Assembly (NCBI GenBank): GCA_029237695.1
Contig: CM055274.1
Coordinates: 22,495,505 to 22,559,504, forward strand
Direction: 5' to 3'
DNA: 64,000 nucleotides
Source: Conchocele bisecta
Taxonomy: Eukaryota; Mollusca; Bivalvia; Lucinida; Thyasiridae
In this document: positions 31,595 through 43,554 of the stretch, one piece after another
Numbering within the stretch: the stretch's first letter is position 1
How the letters are laid out: each line of letters opens with the position of its first letter
Notes under the pieces: generated by a model
Seen by the model: only the letters and a program-made list of their open reading frames with translations
Database searches by the model: none
What the model was told of the DNA's origin: nothing
Made by a program: the position numbers and the translations under genes

Positions 31595-33165
31595 CGGCAG
31601 CACGATTTACCCAAATCTACCCAAATCTTACCCAAATCTACCCAAATCTTCATTAAAAATAACATTTATGATTATATTATATACGTTTTAAACAATATAT
31701 CATTATTATATCATACAATAAGCACATTTTGACCGAAAAAGGGAAGAATAAAGCACATATTTCCGCGGGAAAGCGATTAATATACATGTAGCATTATTAT
31801 AAAGGGAGACTACCGTGATAAAGACTCATTAATTATGTCTCAGTTGTCTTTAAGTTGCCATCGATCATGATTTCATATGGCACATATATACTAGTCCAAC
31901 TGTCTAACCGGTCACCTCCATAGTATTGCAATATTTATTTCGCCGAGTAATTATATGTCAACATCTTTTTGAAATATTTAAAAAAAAGTAGAATGCATTG
32001 AATGAATGTTTTTATTAGCACAAATCACTTCTGGACATATATAGTTTAGTTATTGTAATTTAATTTACTGAGATACATTTCAAAACTCACACAGGAAGGC
32101 TATAATATATATATATAAATATTCTTAATATTCATCTACAATAACAATAATAAACGATCTTGTATTAAGAACATTGATGAAAATGAACCTTAATATGCAT
32201 TCAATATATATATTTTTAAATTTGTGTATGGTTTGTATATCTTGTCAAATAGCTCGAATGTTTTTCACACCTCTATGTAGACAAAGCCCAATATTATATT
32301 GTATTGACCAGAACACAGTGTATTTTAGTGGGGTAGCTCGTTATATATAGTCGATTATGTACAATATGGGAAACTGTGTAGATCCTGTGAATGCATATTT
32401 CCCCTACATTTATAGCCTCAATAAGTGGTTATGCACAAAATGGGGAACCGGGTAGACCCTGATCAGACTGTGATTGCAAATTTCCCCTAGAAGGTATAGC
32501 CTCAACAAGTGATTGTTATAAGATGGCTACACGTCCTGGTGGGTGACACGCTTGTTGCTTGTATACGGTATACAGTGAGTATGTACAAGATGGAAAACAG
32601 TGTAGACCCTGATCAGACTGTGATTGCAAATTTCCCTAGATTATTTGGGGTTTGAGCATTTGGGATATCGATCCCTATTGGATTGTTCAGTCATTCTGTG
32701 CATACCTCAACAAGTGATTATGTACAAGATGGCTACACGTCATGGCGGGCGAAAACGGCCAGTATACGGTCGACACCTTCACACTGTCTCCTTGTATGTC
32801 AACATTAGAGAGGTTCTACTGTTTTTTATTTGTATTTCATTTAAAAATCATCATTCCCATTTAGCATATTTAGCCATTATAAAGTGGATTATCTTCCTTG
32901 GCTTCCTAGTATTAAGTTTATCGTGGTACTCTCCCTTTATTTCATATACAAATATTTCCATTTTGCATCAAAACATTAAAATGGGCCCTGATATGAGCAA
33001 ATTAATGACATACATTATGTAAGGACAGTCCAAACATCGTTACTATCATGTGTATAGCTTTATTTATTAACACATATAGTAATTATATGAAGATTTGGGT
33101 AGATTTGGGTAGATTTGGGTAGATTTGGGTAAGATTTGGGTAGATTTGGGTAAATCGTGCCACCC
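31595..33165. mobile_element. 1,571-bp TIR transposon, insertion polymorphic
   Basis: The element is flanked by a 9-bp direct duplication TTTATTAGT (31586-31594, 33166-33174). The right arm has the single, empty site near 34132. The termini are inverted repeats of roughly 50 bases that share GCACGATTTACCCAAATC and then tandem TACCCAAATC-type 11-mers. The interior is AT-rich. It holds degenerate direct repeats with a GTGTAGACCCTGATCAGACT motif (32380-32640) and a 132-codon open frame (32624-33022) with two hydrophobic stretches that I do not recognise. No transposase is visible, so it is probably non-autonomous. A 9-bp duplication is typical of Mutator-like elements, but the superfamily is not established. 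Confidence 0.85.
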
Positions 33166-33402
33166 TTTATTAGTTGACCAGTTAATTTATTAAATAAGAC
33201 AGCTATTCCATCAGCAGGGCCTGAGGATTTTACACATTTTGACTATTCGGAATAACTTTTTATCAAACTATTGGAATGCGATCAAATTGTGCCACAGTGT
33301 AGCAATTAATCAGCTTGTTTATTCAGAAATTCACGTATTTTATTATGACGTACGAAAGGCTAAATTTGTCGTGAATTGCGCATTATCCGATGCGCAGAAT
33401 TA

Positions 33403-33902
33403 NNNNNNNNNNNNNNNNNNNNNNNNNNNNNNNNNNNNNNNNNNNNNNNNNNNNNNNNNNNNNNNNNNNNNNNNNNNNNNNNNNNNNNNNNNNNNNNNNN
33501 NNNNNNNNNNNNNNNNNNNNNNNNNNNNNNNNNNNNNNNNNNNNNNNNNNNNNNNNNNNNNNNNNNNNNNNNNNNNNNNNNNNNNNNNNNNNNNNNNNNN
33601 NNNNNNNNNNNNNNNNNNNNNNNNNNNNNNNNNNNNNNNNNNNNNNNNNNNNNNNNNNNNNNNNNNNNNNNNNNNNNNNNNNNNNNNNNNNNNNNNNNNN
33701 NNNNNNNNNNNNNNNNNNNNNNNNNNNNNNNNNNNNNNNNNNNNNNNNNNNNNNNNNNNNNNNNNNNNNNNNNNNNNNNNNNNNNNNNNNNNNNNNNNNN
33801 NNNNNNNNNNNNNNNNNNNNNNNNNNNNNNNNNNNNNNNNNNNNNNNNNNNNNNNNNNNNNNNNNNNNNNNNNNNNNNNNNNNNNNNNNNNNNNNNNNNN
33901 NN
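33403..33902. other. Assembly gap, 500 N, at palindrome centre
   Basis: Exactly 500 N between two contig ends that are reverse complements of each other. The fixed size indicates a scaffolding placeholder rather than a measured distance. Missing upstream exons of Rab33 are expected in sequence that should follow either contig end. Confidence 0.97.
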
Positions 33903-34144
33903 TAATTCTGCGCATCGGATAATGCGCAATTCACGACAAATTTAGCCTTGCGTACGTCATAATAAAATACGTGAATTTCTGAATAAACAAGCTGATTAAT
34001 TGCTACACTGTGGCACAATTTGATCGCATTCCAATAGTTTGATAAAAAGTTATTCCGAATAGTCAAAATGTGTAAAATCCTCAGGCCCTGCTGATGGAAT
34101 AGCTGTCTTATTTAATAAATTAACTGGTCAACTAATAAACTAAC

Positions 34145-34223
34145 CTGTCATGATGTCACTGGATAGTTATACTTCAAGTTTAATACCAATATTGCTATGG
34201 TGATTCAGGATGCTGTTTGCCAT
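34145..34223 (-). pseudogene. Mirror copy of candidate exon, in-frame stop
   Basis: This is the right-arm counterpart of 31502-31580. The start codon and donor are kept, but a G-to-T difference changes the Glu codon after LEV into TAA. If the exon is real, this allele is truncated after 18 codons. If not, the open frame in the left arm is chance. The sequence upstream keeps the same TGACGT-rich segment. Confidence 0.25.
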
Positions 34224-34718
34224 TTTGTTTACACTACCAGATGCGCAGCATTAGCAGAAACAAATGTGACGTTGCAAACACGCATGTGATGTCATACATC
34301 ACACAATTTACGCCACGTACTTACGTCAGAACCTGCATAGACGTCTTTGAACTGTGTTGAATATTCAGGAAAATTTGACTGAATATGGGGATGTTAATGA
34401 CAATTTCCATTTATTAAAGATGTTTTCTTGAATTTTCAAGTTCTTTTCTTGAATTTTCAAGATCTTTTCTTGAATTTTCCAAAAAAGATCTTGAAAATTC
34501 AAGAAAAGAACTTGAAAATTCAAGAAAACATCTTGAAAAGATAAAAAAAGTGAAGTGGCCCTTATGGGCTTCCGTATGTTCCAATATCTACTGTTATTAG
34601 TTTTGTATGTATATGACCTAGTTATTCGACAGTTATTCTGCAAAACTCCAATACTGTCCATCTGTTACGGATGGTATGGAGGTTTTGAAGAGGTACTGCC
34701 TGCAACTGTGTATACCAG

Positions 34719-35336
34719 GGATCCAGATAAGGAATTATTAATTGAGTATTGTCACTCCATCGTTTCTGAAGCGATTGGGTATTTCAAAATTGTAATCGGG
34801 TAAAATAAAATCACACATCAGCAGACCGCAATTATTGAATAGTTTGCTTCTAAATGAAAACGAGTCATGGTATTTCATCTCCTTGGAGACAATTCTAATG
34901 AAATACCAAGATGTGTTTTCATGGAAAAATATGCCATATTTGTGGTCTGTGTTTATTGTTTTCAGCTTTTCTGCAGCATGATAAAGATACCACAATTATT
35001 TCATTGCTTTTTAATACTCACTACTTCAGATTTCAATTGGGTTGTTGGCAATTTTATCTGGAGTGCTGCTGTTTGTAGCGTGGGCCGCGTTCTCACGTCA
35101 TGTCTCATGTCTTGGCATTTCGTTAGAATTGTCTCCTTGGAAATAATTCTAATGACATACCAAGTTGTGTTGTCATGGAAAATATGCTATATTTGTGGTC
35201 TGTTTATTGTTTTCTGCAGCATGATAAAGGTGTCACAAATATATATATTTTTTTTGATACTCGCTACTTCTGATTTCAATTGGGTTTTTGGCAATTTTAA
35301 TTGGGTATTTAAGCAAATACGCAGCTTATCTAGAGA
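34719..35336. mobile_element. C-family MITE pair or expanded copy
   Basis: Contains two central-stem segments (34850-34925 and 35100-35180) between one left and one right end. It looks like two overlapping C copies. Present only in the right arm. Confidence 0.7.
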
Positions 35337-35819
35337 TCTGTATACGATTTTGCTGCTGAATGGACTTAATTAAGGCGCCAATAAATCAGTCAAGTCCAAT
35401 ATCTGCCACTGTTTTTTTGCCAATAATAAAAAATGTTAAATCTGAAAAATATGCCAATTCCAGTAAATGTTTCAACATAATAAAGATGTTACTTGCCTAA
35501 AAAATCTTTTTTCATAAAATATTGATTATAATAATTACCAAATTAGCATTACAGTTGTCCTGCTTTCTGTCACAATAATCATAATATACAATGACGAATG
35601 TAAGTTTCAGAGAATTACATAGCCCCGCGGACATTTTCAAGAACAAATACAGTACTTTCCAAAAGAAATATAGAAACGAGCCCTATTTTCATGTTCATGA
35701 TGAACACCTGGACGATGATATTTGGGTTCATAAAGAAGGAGACTTAACTCATTTTTAAACCCAACTTCTGCTGAAATCTTCTAGTACTCACTCTTATCCT
35801 CATACCCCACTTTAATGTT

Positions 35820-36085
35820 TTGAATGCCTATTATCTCTGTAACGGTAAGCCGGATTGACCTCAAACTTCATATACTTCCTTATCATCATCCATATTTTCA
35901 TTGCATACCACATTCATATGGCCTTCATGTACAAGGTCAAATGTCCGTAAGATTTGCATTAATGTTTTCGGGTACCCATTATCTCTGCAACGGTAAGTCG
36001 GATTGACTTCAAACTTCATGTACCTCCTTATCATCATCCGTATTTTCATTCCATACCACACCCATGCGGCCTTCATGTCCAAGGT
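35820..36085 (+). repeat. Two tandem ~170-bp repeat units, right arm only
   Basis: Units with TATCTCTGYAACGGTAAG, ATTGACYTCAAACTTCAT and TATCATCATCC occur twice; a relative lies at about 1465-1560 in the PCF11 intron. They sit in the block missing from the left arm. Confidence 0.65.
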
Positions 36086-36202
36086 GAAGGTTAAATTACT
36101 TTTGTGTTAAAGTTTTTTAAATATTTGCGTTAAAGGTTTTATTTGTCGGTCCAGGCGGCGGCCGGGGGGTATACATGAGCCCCTGCTCACTTTCTCTAGT
36201 TG

Positions 36203-36576
36203 TTAACTCTTTGCGTGCTGGGAAACTTGTGCATGGGCGGATTCAGGGGGGGGCGGACCCGGCGCGCGCCCCCCCTAAAATTCGCCCAGTAAAGATTTTT
36301 TACAAGTTACAAGGCACGTTTCATGCCAAGTGCCATGTATTCCATGCATTTTTCTGCTCCGCTCCGCTCGGTCAACTACGCCCCCCCTAACCCGAAATCC
36401 TGGATCCGCGCCTGTTGTGGGCTATAAATAGTTCAAAACTAGCGGATAAAAATTCATCATATTTTCATTTATTTCTCCTTCTAATGAAATTCCAAGACAT
36501 ATTTACAAAGAGAAATAAAACATATAGTCCTAATTTGTTTGGCGGATATTTTCGCCGCTAGCATGCAAAGAGTTAA
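36203..36576. mobile_element. D-family MITE with nested GC-rich element
   Basis: The D copy is split by an insert at about 36231-36415 with ends GCATGGGCGGATTCAGG and CAGGCGCGGATCCAGG and a possible TTGT target repeat. It is the whole counterpart of the truncated left-arm copy. Confidence 0.8.
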
Positions 36577-36624
36577 ATGAACAATTATGACATTTGGCAT
36601 AAATATTCAATGCTCTGATTACCT

Positions 36625-36985
36625 TTGCCAAATGTAACCATTCTACTCTACAGATCATAAGGCAAACATTTCTAAACACCGTAGATCCAGATGAGCTGGC
36701 TTACAACAATCCATCTCATCCAGGGATTCCGCTGGGGAAATAAAAAAATATTATTATTTTATTATTTTTTTCGAAATTGCAATTTTTTATCGCCCAATTG
36801 TTTATTTTTATCGCCAATTGCGAAAGTGGCGATCGCCAGCGGAATCCCTGCTCATCAGGATCTGCAGTGATTGTCCGTATTTTTGTCAGATTTAAAAAAA
36901 AAATATTCCTCAATGATTAATGAACCAGTTCAAAAAATAACATGAATCAGTCTATGCCAGTTATTTAGGTGTGAAAGGGTTACTC
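36625..36985. mobile_element. E-related MITE with nested palindrome, mirror
   Basis: Counterpart of 30150-30500; the nested CAGGGATTCCGCTGG palindrome is at 36720-36850. Confidence 0.65.
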
Positions 36986-37002
36986 ACTATTTAATGACAA
37001 TA

Positions 37003-37242
37003 TGTTGCTATGACTGGAGAAATGGGGCTTATGAGATTTGTGACCAGTGTTGCTCCTGATCAAATAACACACTCTAGTAGCCTGATAATGATCTATATTG
37101 CTTGTTAGAAGCATTACAGGTGACTCACTGATGGAATGGCAGACAGTGCAGATCCTGATCAGACTGTGCAGATGCACAGGCTGATCGGGATCCACACTGG
37201 TCGCAAAACCCATAAGCCCCATTTCTCCAGCCACATCCACAT
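37003..37242. mobile_element. I-family hairpin repeat, mirror copy
   Basis: Counterpart of 29892-30129. Confidence 0.75.
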
Positions 37243-37244
37243 AT

Positions 37245-37443
37245 AGTGGACCCTCTATAAACCGGACAACAAGAAACATCTGTGATCATAATTTGGATTT
37301 TCTTGGTAATTTGTTTCGGGTGATAATGCCTGTTCGTGATTGCATAGCACACAACTATGGCTCAGAATAAACAAATGCCTGATATACAGTGAAACCTCGC
37401 TAAACCAGACACCCAGGGTTTCAGGTTTAACGAGGTTTCACTG
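37245..37443. mobile_element. L-family pogo-like MITE, mirror copy
   Basis: Counterpart of 29688-29887; ends 32 bases before the Rab33 acceptor. Confidence 0.75.
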
Positions 37444-37475
37444 TACTATCACAAATAAAACTTCTTTTCTTACAG

Positions 37476-37973
37476 CTGCAGTTGTGGGATACTGCAGGTC
37501 AGGAGCGCTTCCGGAAGTCGATGGTTCAGCATTATTACCGTAACGTCCACGCCGTTGTCTTCGTATACGATGTCACCAAGATGGGGTCGTTTGACGCCAT
37601 GCCGGGCTGGATAGAAGAGTGCGATAGACACAACCTGAACAAAGAGCTTCCACGTATATTGGTCGGCAACAATAAATGTGACATGAACGATCGGATTGCT
37701 GTGAACACAAACATGGCACAGAAGTTTGCAGACACTCACAACATGCCGTTGTTTGAGACGTCAGCGAAGGATGACGAGCGAGCGAACCACGTGGATGCCA
37801 TCTTCCTGACTCTCGCTCACAAGTTGAAGAATGCGAAGCCAATGATGCCTGTGTACCTGTCGCAGTATAGGCCTGGGCAGTCAGACTTTGTCAGTCTACA
37901 GAGCGGACCGGAGAGACGGGGACTACAGCGGGCGGGCTCGGGGGACGAACACAAGGACAGCTGTGCCTGTTGA
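37476..37973 (+). CDS. RAB33: Rab33 terminal exon, right arm copy with extra Asn
   Basis: This is the mirror copy of the minus-strand Rab33 exon, reading outward from the palindrome centre. Acceptor, WDTAGQE, ETSAK and C-A-C end are all preserved. The encoded protein differs by one in-frame codon: AAT is inserted so that the G4 region reads GNNKCD rather than GNKCD. The NKCD guanine-recognition residues themselves remain, but the loop is one residue longer, which is unusual for a Rab. It is most simply an allelic or sequencing/assembly difference. Exon 1 (P-loop) is again missing, because the sequence upstream of this copy runs into the central gap. A pogo-like MITE ends 32 bases before the acceptor. 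Confidence 0.88.
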   Translation: MQLWDTAGQERFRKSMVQHYYRNVHAVVFVYDVTKMGSFDAMPGWIEECDRHNLNKELPRILVGNNKCDMNDRIAVNTNMAQKFADTHNMPLFETSAKDDERANHVDAIFLTLAHKLKNAKPMMPVYLSQYRPGQSDFVSLQSGPERRGLQRAGSGDEHKDSCAC

Positions 37974-38028
37974 GGGATTTGTTGTAGTATGTTGTGTGGG
38001 TTTATTGGGTGTTGTGGGGGAAATGGGT

Positions 38029-38283
38029 GTTCACCCTTTCATCCCTAAATAACTGCAAGTGATTTTGGTAGGTCCACTTTTTTACCAATCCAGTCGTCAC
38101 AAAATGATTTTCAGACTACTAGTAGTCCATTTATGAAAAGGGGCATTTTGTTTCTAAAACAAATATGAAAATTACTTGCAAAAGTGCAGATCCTGATGAG
38201 ACGGCTCGTTACGAGCCAGCTCATCTGGATCTACACTGTTTGCAAGCACCGCTATAGAGGTCTGTAGTGTTCAAAGGTTTAAG
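38029..38283. mobile_element. E-family MITE, mirror copy
   Basis: Counterpart of 28854-29106, just after the right-arm Rab33 exon. Confidence 0.8.
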
Positions 38284-38399
38284 TTGGAATGTGCCCATTA
38301 AAATATGGCAAAATTATTATATTGTAGTATGCTGTTTTATGCCCCCTTTGAGGGGAAGAGGCGGACATATTGCTTTGCTCTTGAAGTTACATCCAACCG

Positions 38400-38800
38400 T
38401 AGTTTAGTGGGTGACAGGTGGGAGCATGCGATGGGTAATTTAACGATCGGGGTTCATCATTACCGGAATACCGACTGGAGACCTGGTTTGGCCCTCACAT
38501 ACGTCTTTGGCATTTTGTATGTGACAGTTGAATCTGGTTATACCCCTTATAAGAGTAATCCTACCGGTATTACTTAATAGGGGAAGGGGCCAAGTGACTT
38601 TGGTTCGGTATGGACCTGGCACCAGGTCAGGTTATTCTAATTTCAGGGCTGAATATGTTGTATCTCGATGTAAATATTCCGTTCTGATTTTGGGATTTTC
38701 CCCTCAATGCAGCAGGTTAAAAAGGGATCGAACCTGTTTGCCCGGCCTTACATGACCTTAGATGTTGATAGGCCGTTAAACACCAATAAACAAACAAAAA
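38400..38800 (+). mobile_element. H-family SINE-like retroposon, mirror copy
   Basis: Counterpart of 28335-28735 with the tail AATAAACAAACAAA. Shared by both arms, hence older than the arm-specific insertions. Confidence 0.7.
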
Positions 38801-39105
38801 CCAACCGTAGTTTTATTGTCTCACCCACGATAGTGGAAAGTGAGACATAGCGGTCACAATTCCGGCGTCGGCGTCGGTAACAATTTGGGACTTAAATTTT
38901 GGACGTATTCAAATTTCCCATATCTCTTATCAAACTTCATCAATAGCTTCCTCACATTGATGGCTATTCATCCAGTGTCATTCGGGTGACGTTTACCTTC
39001 ACCTTGGTGTCCTCAACCTTTGTGGGACGTAACTTTTGGATGTAGCCAAATTTCCCATATCTTGATTCGTTAGTCGGATCAATACCAACCTGCATCAATA
39101 CCGTA

Positions 39106-39199
39106 CAGTGGGGTCAGCGTGTAAGTGCACACACGAACACACACGACGTTCCAACCTGTCGTGTTCGTTCGTGTGTGCACTTATACGCTGACCCCACTG
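39106..39199. mobile_element. K-family palindromic element, mirror copy
   Basis: Counterpart of 27938-28031. Confidence 0.85.
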
Positions 39200-39787
39200 T
39201 AGCTTTGTCACATTGATGGCTATCCACCCAGTTCAGGTGATCTTGACCTTCACATTAGTGACCTTTGTGTCAATACTTTTGTACATACGTTCAAATGTTA
39301 ACTACCTTCTGATCCGTTAGTCGGATCCTTTACCAAACTTCATCAATAGCTTCCTCGCATTGATGGCTATCCACACAGTATCTCATTCGGATGATCGTGA
39401 CCATGGTGACATTGTCATTCATGTCAATAATTTTAGACGTAAATCCAAATTTTGAATATTTCTTCATCCGTTAGTCGGATCATCTCCAAACTTTATCAAT
39501 AGCTTCTTCACATTGACGGATATCTAACAGTGTAATTCTGCTGACCTTCACCTTAGTGTCAACAATTTTGGACATACATCCAAATGTTGAATATCTCCTG
39601 ATCTGTCATATCATTATCAAATTTCATGCGGTAAATAGCTTCCTAACATTGATAGCTATCCATCCAGTATCATTCCAGTGACCTTGCTTGTCACTTTGGT
39701 GACCTTGATTTTTGTGTCAATAATTTTTAATGTACGTCCAAATGTTGATATCTCTTGATCCATTAGTTGGATCTTCAATAACTTCAC

Positions 39788-40258
39788 GCCCCATGCAGGC
39801 ACCGGGGCGGGATCAACTGATCCTGAGAATAGTGCTGCAGTAGCCATTGCTTGTCGTAAAAGGCGACTAAACTGGCTTAACGATTGGGTTCATACTTTCC
39901 GGAACCCACTATACCGGATTTGGCCCTCATGTACATTTTTGGCTTTCTTGTATGTGAGAGTTGAGTCGGGCTATGCCCCATATATAAAAGTAAGATTAGC
40001 GCTAATCCTATTACTTTTAGGGGATGGGATAAATGATGCTGGTGTGGCGAGGGCCTGGCACCAGATCAGGTTGTTCTAATTTCAGGACTGAATATATATT
40101 TTGATTGTAAATATTGAGTTCTGAAGTTGGGATTTACCCCCCTTGGACAGGTGGATATGGGACTCGACCCCGTTGACCCGTCTGCGTGTAGACTCCCTGA
40201 GGCTTGTACCTCTATGTCAGAAAAGCGGACGTTAAACCCTATTCACTCACTCACTCAC
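39788..40258 (+). mobile_element. G-family SINE-like retroposon, right arm only
   Basis: 471 bp with a 13-bp duplication TCAATAACTTCAC at 39775-39787 and 40259-40271. The left arm has the empty site at 27357-27369. It ends in (CACT)n. Together with the two left-arm insertions it shows that the family was active after the arms separated. Confidence 0.85.
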
Positions 40259-40825
40259 TCAATAACTTCACCAATACTGCAATAGCTACCTTCCTCACTG
40301 TCATGGATATCCACCCAGTGTCATTTGTGTGACCTTGGTGACCGTAACCTGCATATCAATAATTTTGGACTTCCTCATAGTGTGACCTTGACCTTGCTGA
40401 CCTTGACCTTCCTGGTGATCGCCTCGTTTAGTGGGTCATTATCGCCTTATCGCGATCGCCTTATTTTGTTGAAAAGTTTGTCACAGTTTCTTCAGCAGGC
40501 CATTACGGCTCGTCACAGGCCTACTCATCTGGATCTACACTGTTGCCAATACCACTATGCTGGTCTGTAGTCAGAGCTCCCAAAGACTCCCAAAAATGAG
40601 TCAATTACTCAGAATTTTAGGAATTGACTCCTAAACTCAATTGGCAAGGAGTCAAAATGACTCCTTGCCAAATGAGTTTAGGGAGTCATTTAACTGTCAG
40701 TCATTCAATTTTAAAAATTGCATTTGCTCTTTAATTGGACAATTTTATTTGATACTATTAAATGCAGAAATAGATCATTTGTAAGCTATTTGTTTTGCAT
40801 TTGAAATTGTGTCAAATGACTTCAG

Positions 40826-41107
40826 TAGCCTATTTCACTAACATTGCAAAGTATACTTTTCTAGCAAAGTATACTTTGAGGGAGTAATCATTTATTTTCC
40901 CTGAAATGCATTATTTCATATAGAACTAACAAATGCATATATTTCATGATTAAAATAATGCAGAATTATTATACTGAATTTATTACATTATCACAGCCAA
41001 AATTCGGTATAATAAAAATTAATAAATTTATCCTTAAATGGAAAATTTCTCCTCAAAGTATACTTTGCTAGAAAAGTATACTTTGCAATGTTGGTGAAAT
41101 AGGCTAC
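40826..41107. mobile_element. A-family hairpin MITE, mirror copy
   Basis: Counterpart of 26026-26308. Confidence 0.85.
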
Positions 41108-41579
41108 TGACTCCTAATTTTGACCAAATGACTCCAAACAATGCAGAGAGAGAAGTCACATGAGAGGAGTGTAACTTGTTACTGGCTGGGAACACTGTGT
41201 ATTGTTGAGACAGGGCCTCTGGTAGCCTAAGCTCTGGTAGAAATTTGTAACAAAGTTGGGATTGTGCAATCTCTCTAGTTGGGAGTTTAAACACTTAGTT
41301 TACAGACCACTTTTACTGTGTTGTGTTGACTTTTACATACAGTGTCACTGTTATCTGTATTCGCAGGTGTCGAATATCGTACACTACAAAGTTCTGGCAT
41401 CTTTTGAAGTTCATATATTCAATGCATTTCATAGAAATCATTATTTGTGACGGGAAAGCATGTTGTAAATAAAATTTGCAATTCTTACATGTACATAGCT
41501 GCTATTTGACTGTGACTAAAGAAATGGGGCTATAGTATGTGTTGCTAGTCTATCTTCTGTCCTGCGAGCTCACTCGCGT

Positions 41580-41905
41580 ATTAGTGGGTGGTCGGGCGAA
41601 CTCAATGGCGTAAATTAACTGTAGGGGTTCCTCCTTATAGGAATCACGATTTGCCTGGTTTGGCCCTCAGATATGTTTTTACCATTGTCTCTTTTGTTAC
41701 CTGGGAGTTGAATTGGGTTGATACCCATTATAAAAGCAGTAAGATTATTACTGATCGTACTTCTTATGGGAGGGGGCCAAGTGACTCTGGTGTGGCGAGG
41801 ACCTGGCATCAGATCAGGATTATTCTGATTTCAGGGCTGAATATATATATTTTTTTACTCTAAATATTCAGTTCTGATTTTGGGAATTTCTCCTCATTTG
41901 TACAG
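41580..41905 (+). mobile_element. H-related SINE-like element, mirror copy
   Basis: Counterpart of 25225-25545; same variant and truncation. Confidence 0.65.
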
Positions 41906-41927
41906 GTAATATATGAGAAGCATGGTA

Positions 41928-42027
41928 CAGTGGGGTCAGCGTGTAAGTGCACAGACGAACGAACACGACAGGTTGGAACTAACCTATCGTGTTCGTTCGT
42001 GTGTGCACTTACATGCTGACCCCACTG
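41928..42027. mobile_element. K-family palindromic element, mirror copy
   Basis: Counterpart of 25105-25204. Confidence 0.85.
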
Positions 42028-43554
42028 TATATGTTTTCCTGACTGACTAAATGCAGACCCTGATCAGATTGTGCTGAGCCATAGACTGTCTGGGTCTACT
42101 CTGGTCGCAAAGGCCATGAGCCCCATTTCTTTAGGTAGATCTACAGTTACATATAAATTTTAATTTAATTAATGTACAACATATATCAATATTGTCTTGT
42201 TTTTCTGTGATACTTCTTTTCCATGTAAATACTTTGTGGATGTTATACTGTTATGCTTTACTATGTTCATCAGCGGTGTAGCCAGGTTATTGTGATATAT
42301 GACTAGTGGATCGAGTTTGGAAATTGGTACGGGAACATCCTTTCCCATAATTGCGGGTAGCAACTCTGCAAAACTCTTGTACCGTCCGGTACGAGAGTTT
42401 TGCAGAGTTACTTCCCGCAACAACCTTTCCCAGAAGAAAATATTGATTTCTCGATTATACCGATTCTAAAGCTATAATTTCCCTATGTTTTGTAGCTATT
42501 TCCCTCAGAAAAAAGTAAGTGCGTTCGTGCGTTCGTACCCTGTGCACCTGTGCTGGCTACGCCACTGTTTGTGAATATGAATTTGTATGTACATCTCGTC
42601 ACTAAGATAATGGCACCTCTCTGTAGTGTATATGAATGACAGCTGCAGCTCCTGATTAGCTTTTGCACTGTCAGAACATAATCTACACTGCTATTTTCTC
42701 AGTGACCTTTTCCTGATGCATCCAACCAATGCTGTAGATCATGATCAAGCTGCAGGAGCTACATTGGTCAGATTATTCTAATGTCAGGGCTGAATATAAT
42801 TATTTTTTTTCTGTAAATATTATGTTCTGATTTTGGGTTTCAACCCCATTGACCCGGCCTAAAATGACGTTAGCTATTGATAGGCTTTTATCCTGTTAAC
42901 CTCACTATACCAGCAACCTCTCTACAACAGTCAGTTGTATGTCTTTCAATGCATGACTGTTGTATGGAGCTTGCACTGTATATACTACGTTCATATTCTG
43001 GCACATATGGAGTTGTACTATACCATTATTGTCTTTTGAGTCGGTGTACATGAGATTTACGGACCTTCGAAAAGTGATGTTCACGGAGGTGAACATCACT
43101 TTTCGAAGGTCCGTAAATCTCATGTACACCGACTCAAAAGACTATAATTGTTTTATTATATGACCCTTACCACAAATATTCCGAAAATCAGGAATAGTAA
43201 CTAACAGTGTAAACACAATAAGAATTAAATGTGTCAGATTTACGCATGCGCTCTAAGGAGGTGAACAATAGGTTTGTTTACATGAATAAACTCATCTCAG
43301 ACCGGTCTCGCTGTCCGAGAGTGCTTATTCGTGTAAACAAAACATTCAGAGGTCTTCATTCAATTTGAAAATAATCACCTGGCCGTGTTTCAGCCAATGA
43401 GAAATACTTAGTCATATTATAATAAATTTATTACACTCTTGCAAATTATTTACACGGGTTTCGCTGTGAGAGAAAAACCGTAATCAACTCCTTACAAATA
43501 ATACACAGTAAAGAGAACACCCGTAATTGCGCACCTGTTTTCTTGGAAACCACG

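Larger units (their letters stand above)
13244..33402 (+). repeat. Left arm of ~19-kb inverted duplication
   Basis: The whole stretch recurs in reverse complement at 33903-52860. Matching landmarks are: 13244 with 52860, 15008 with 51097, 24709-24963 with 42169-42423, Rab33 29655 with 37476, and 33402 with 33903. Mismatches are few per hundred by eye, with discrete insertions. At the inner end, the last ~170 bases before the gap and the first after it are near-perfect reverse complements, including TGCGCAGAATTA at the edge. Confidence 0.95.
38815..40400 (-). repeat. J-family degenerate tandem repeat, mirror
   Basis: Counterpart of 27257-28325 and its upstream part, interrupted by the right-arm-specific SINE at 39788. 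Confidence 0.7.

Noticed and set aside
32624..33022. 132-residue frame as a transposase or membrane protein gene
   Set aside because: No catalytic motif, and it overlaps internal repeats of the transposon; kept only as an unexplained frame.
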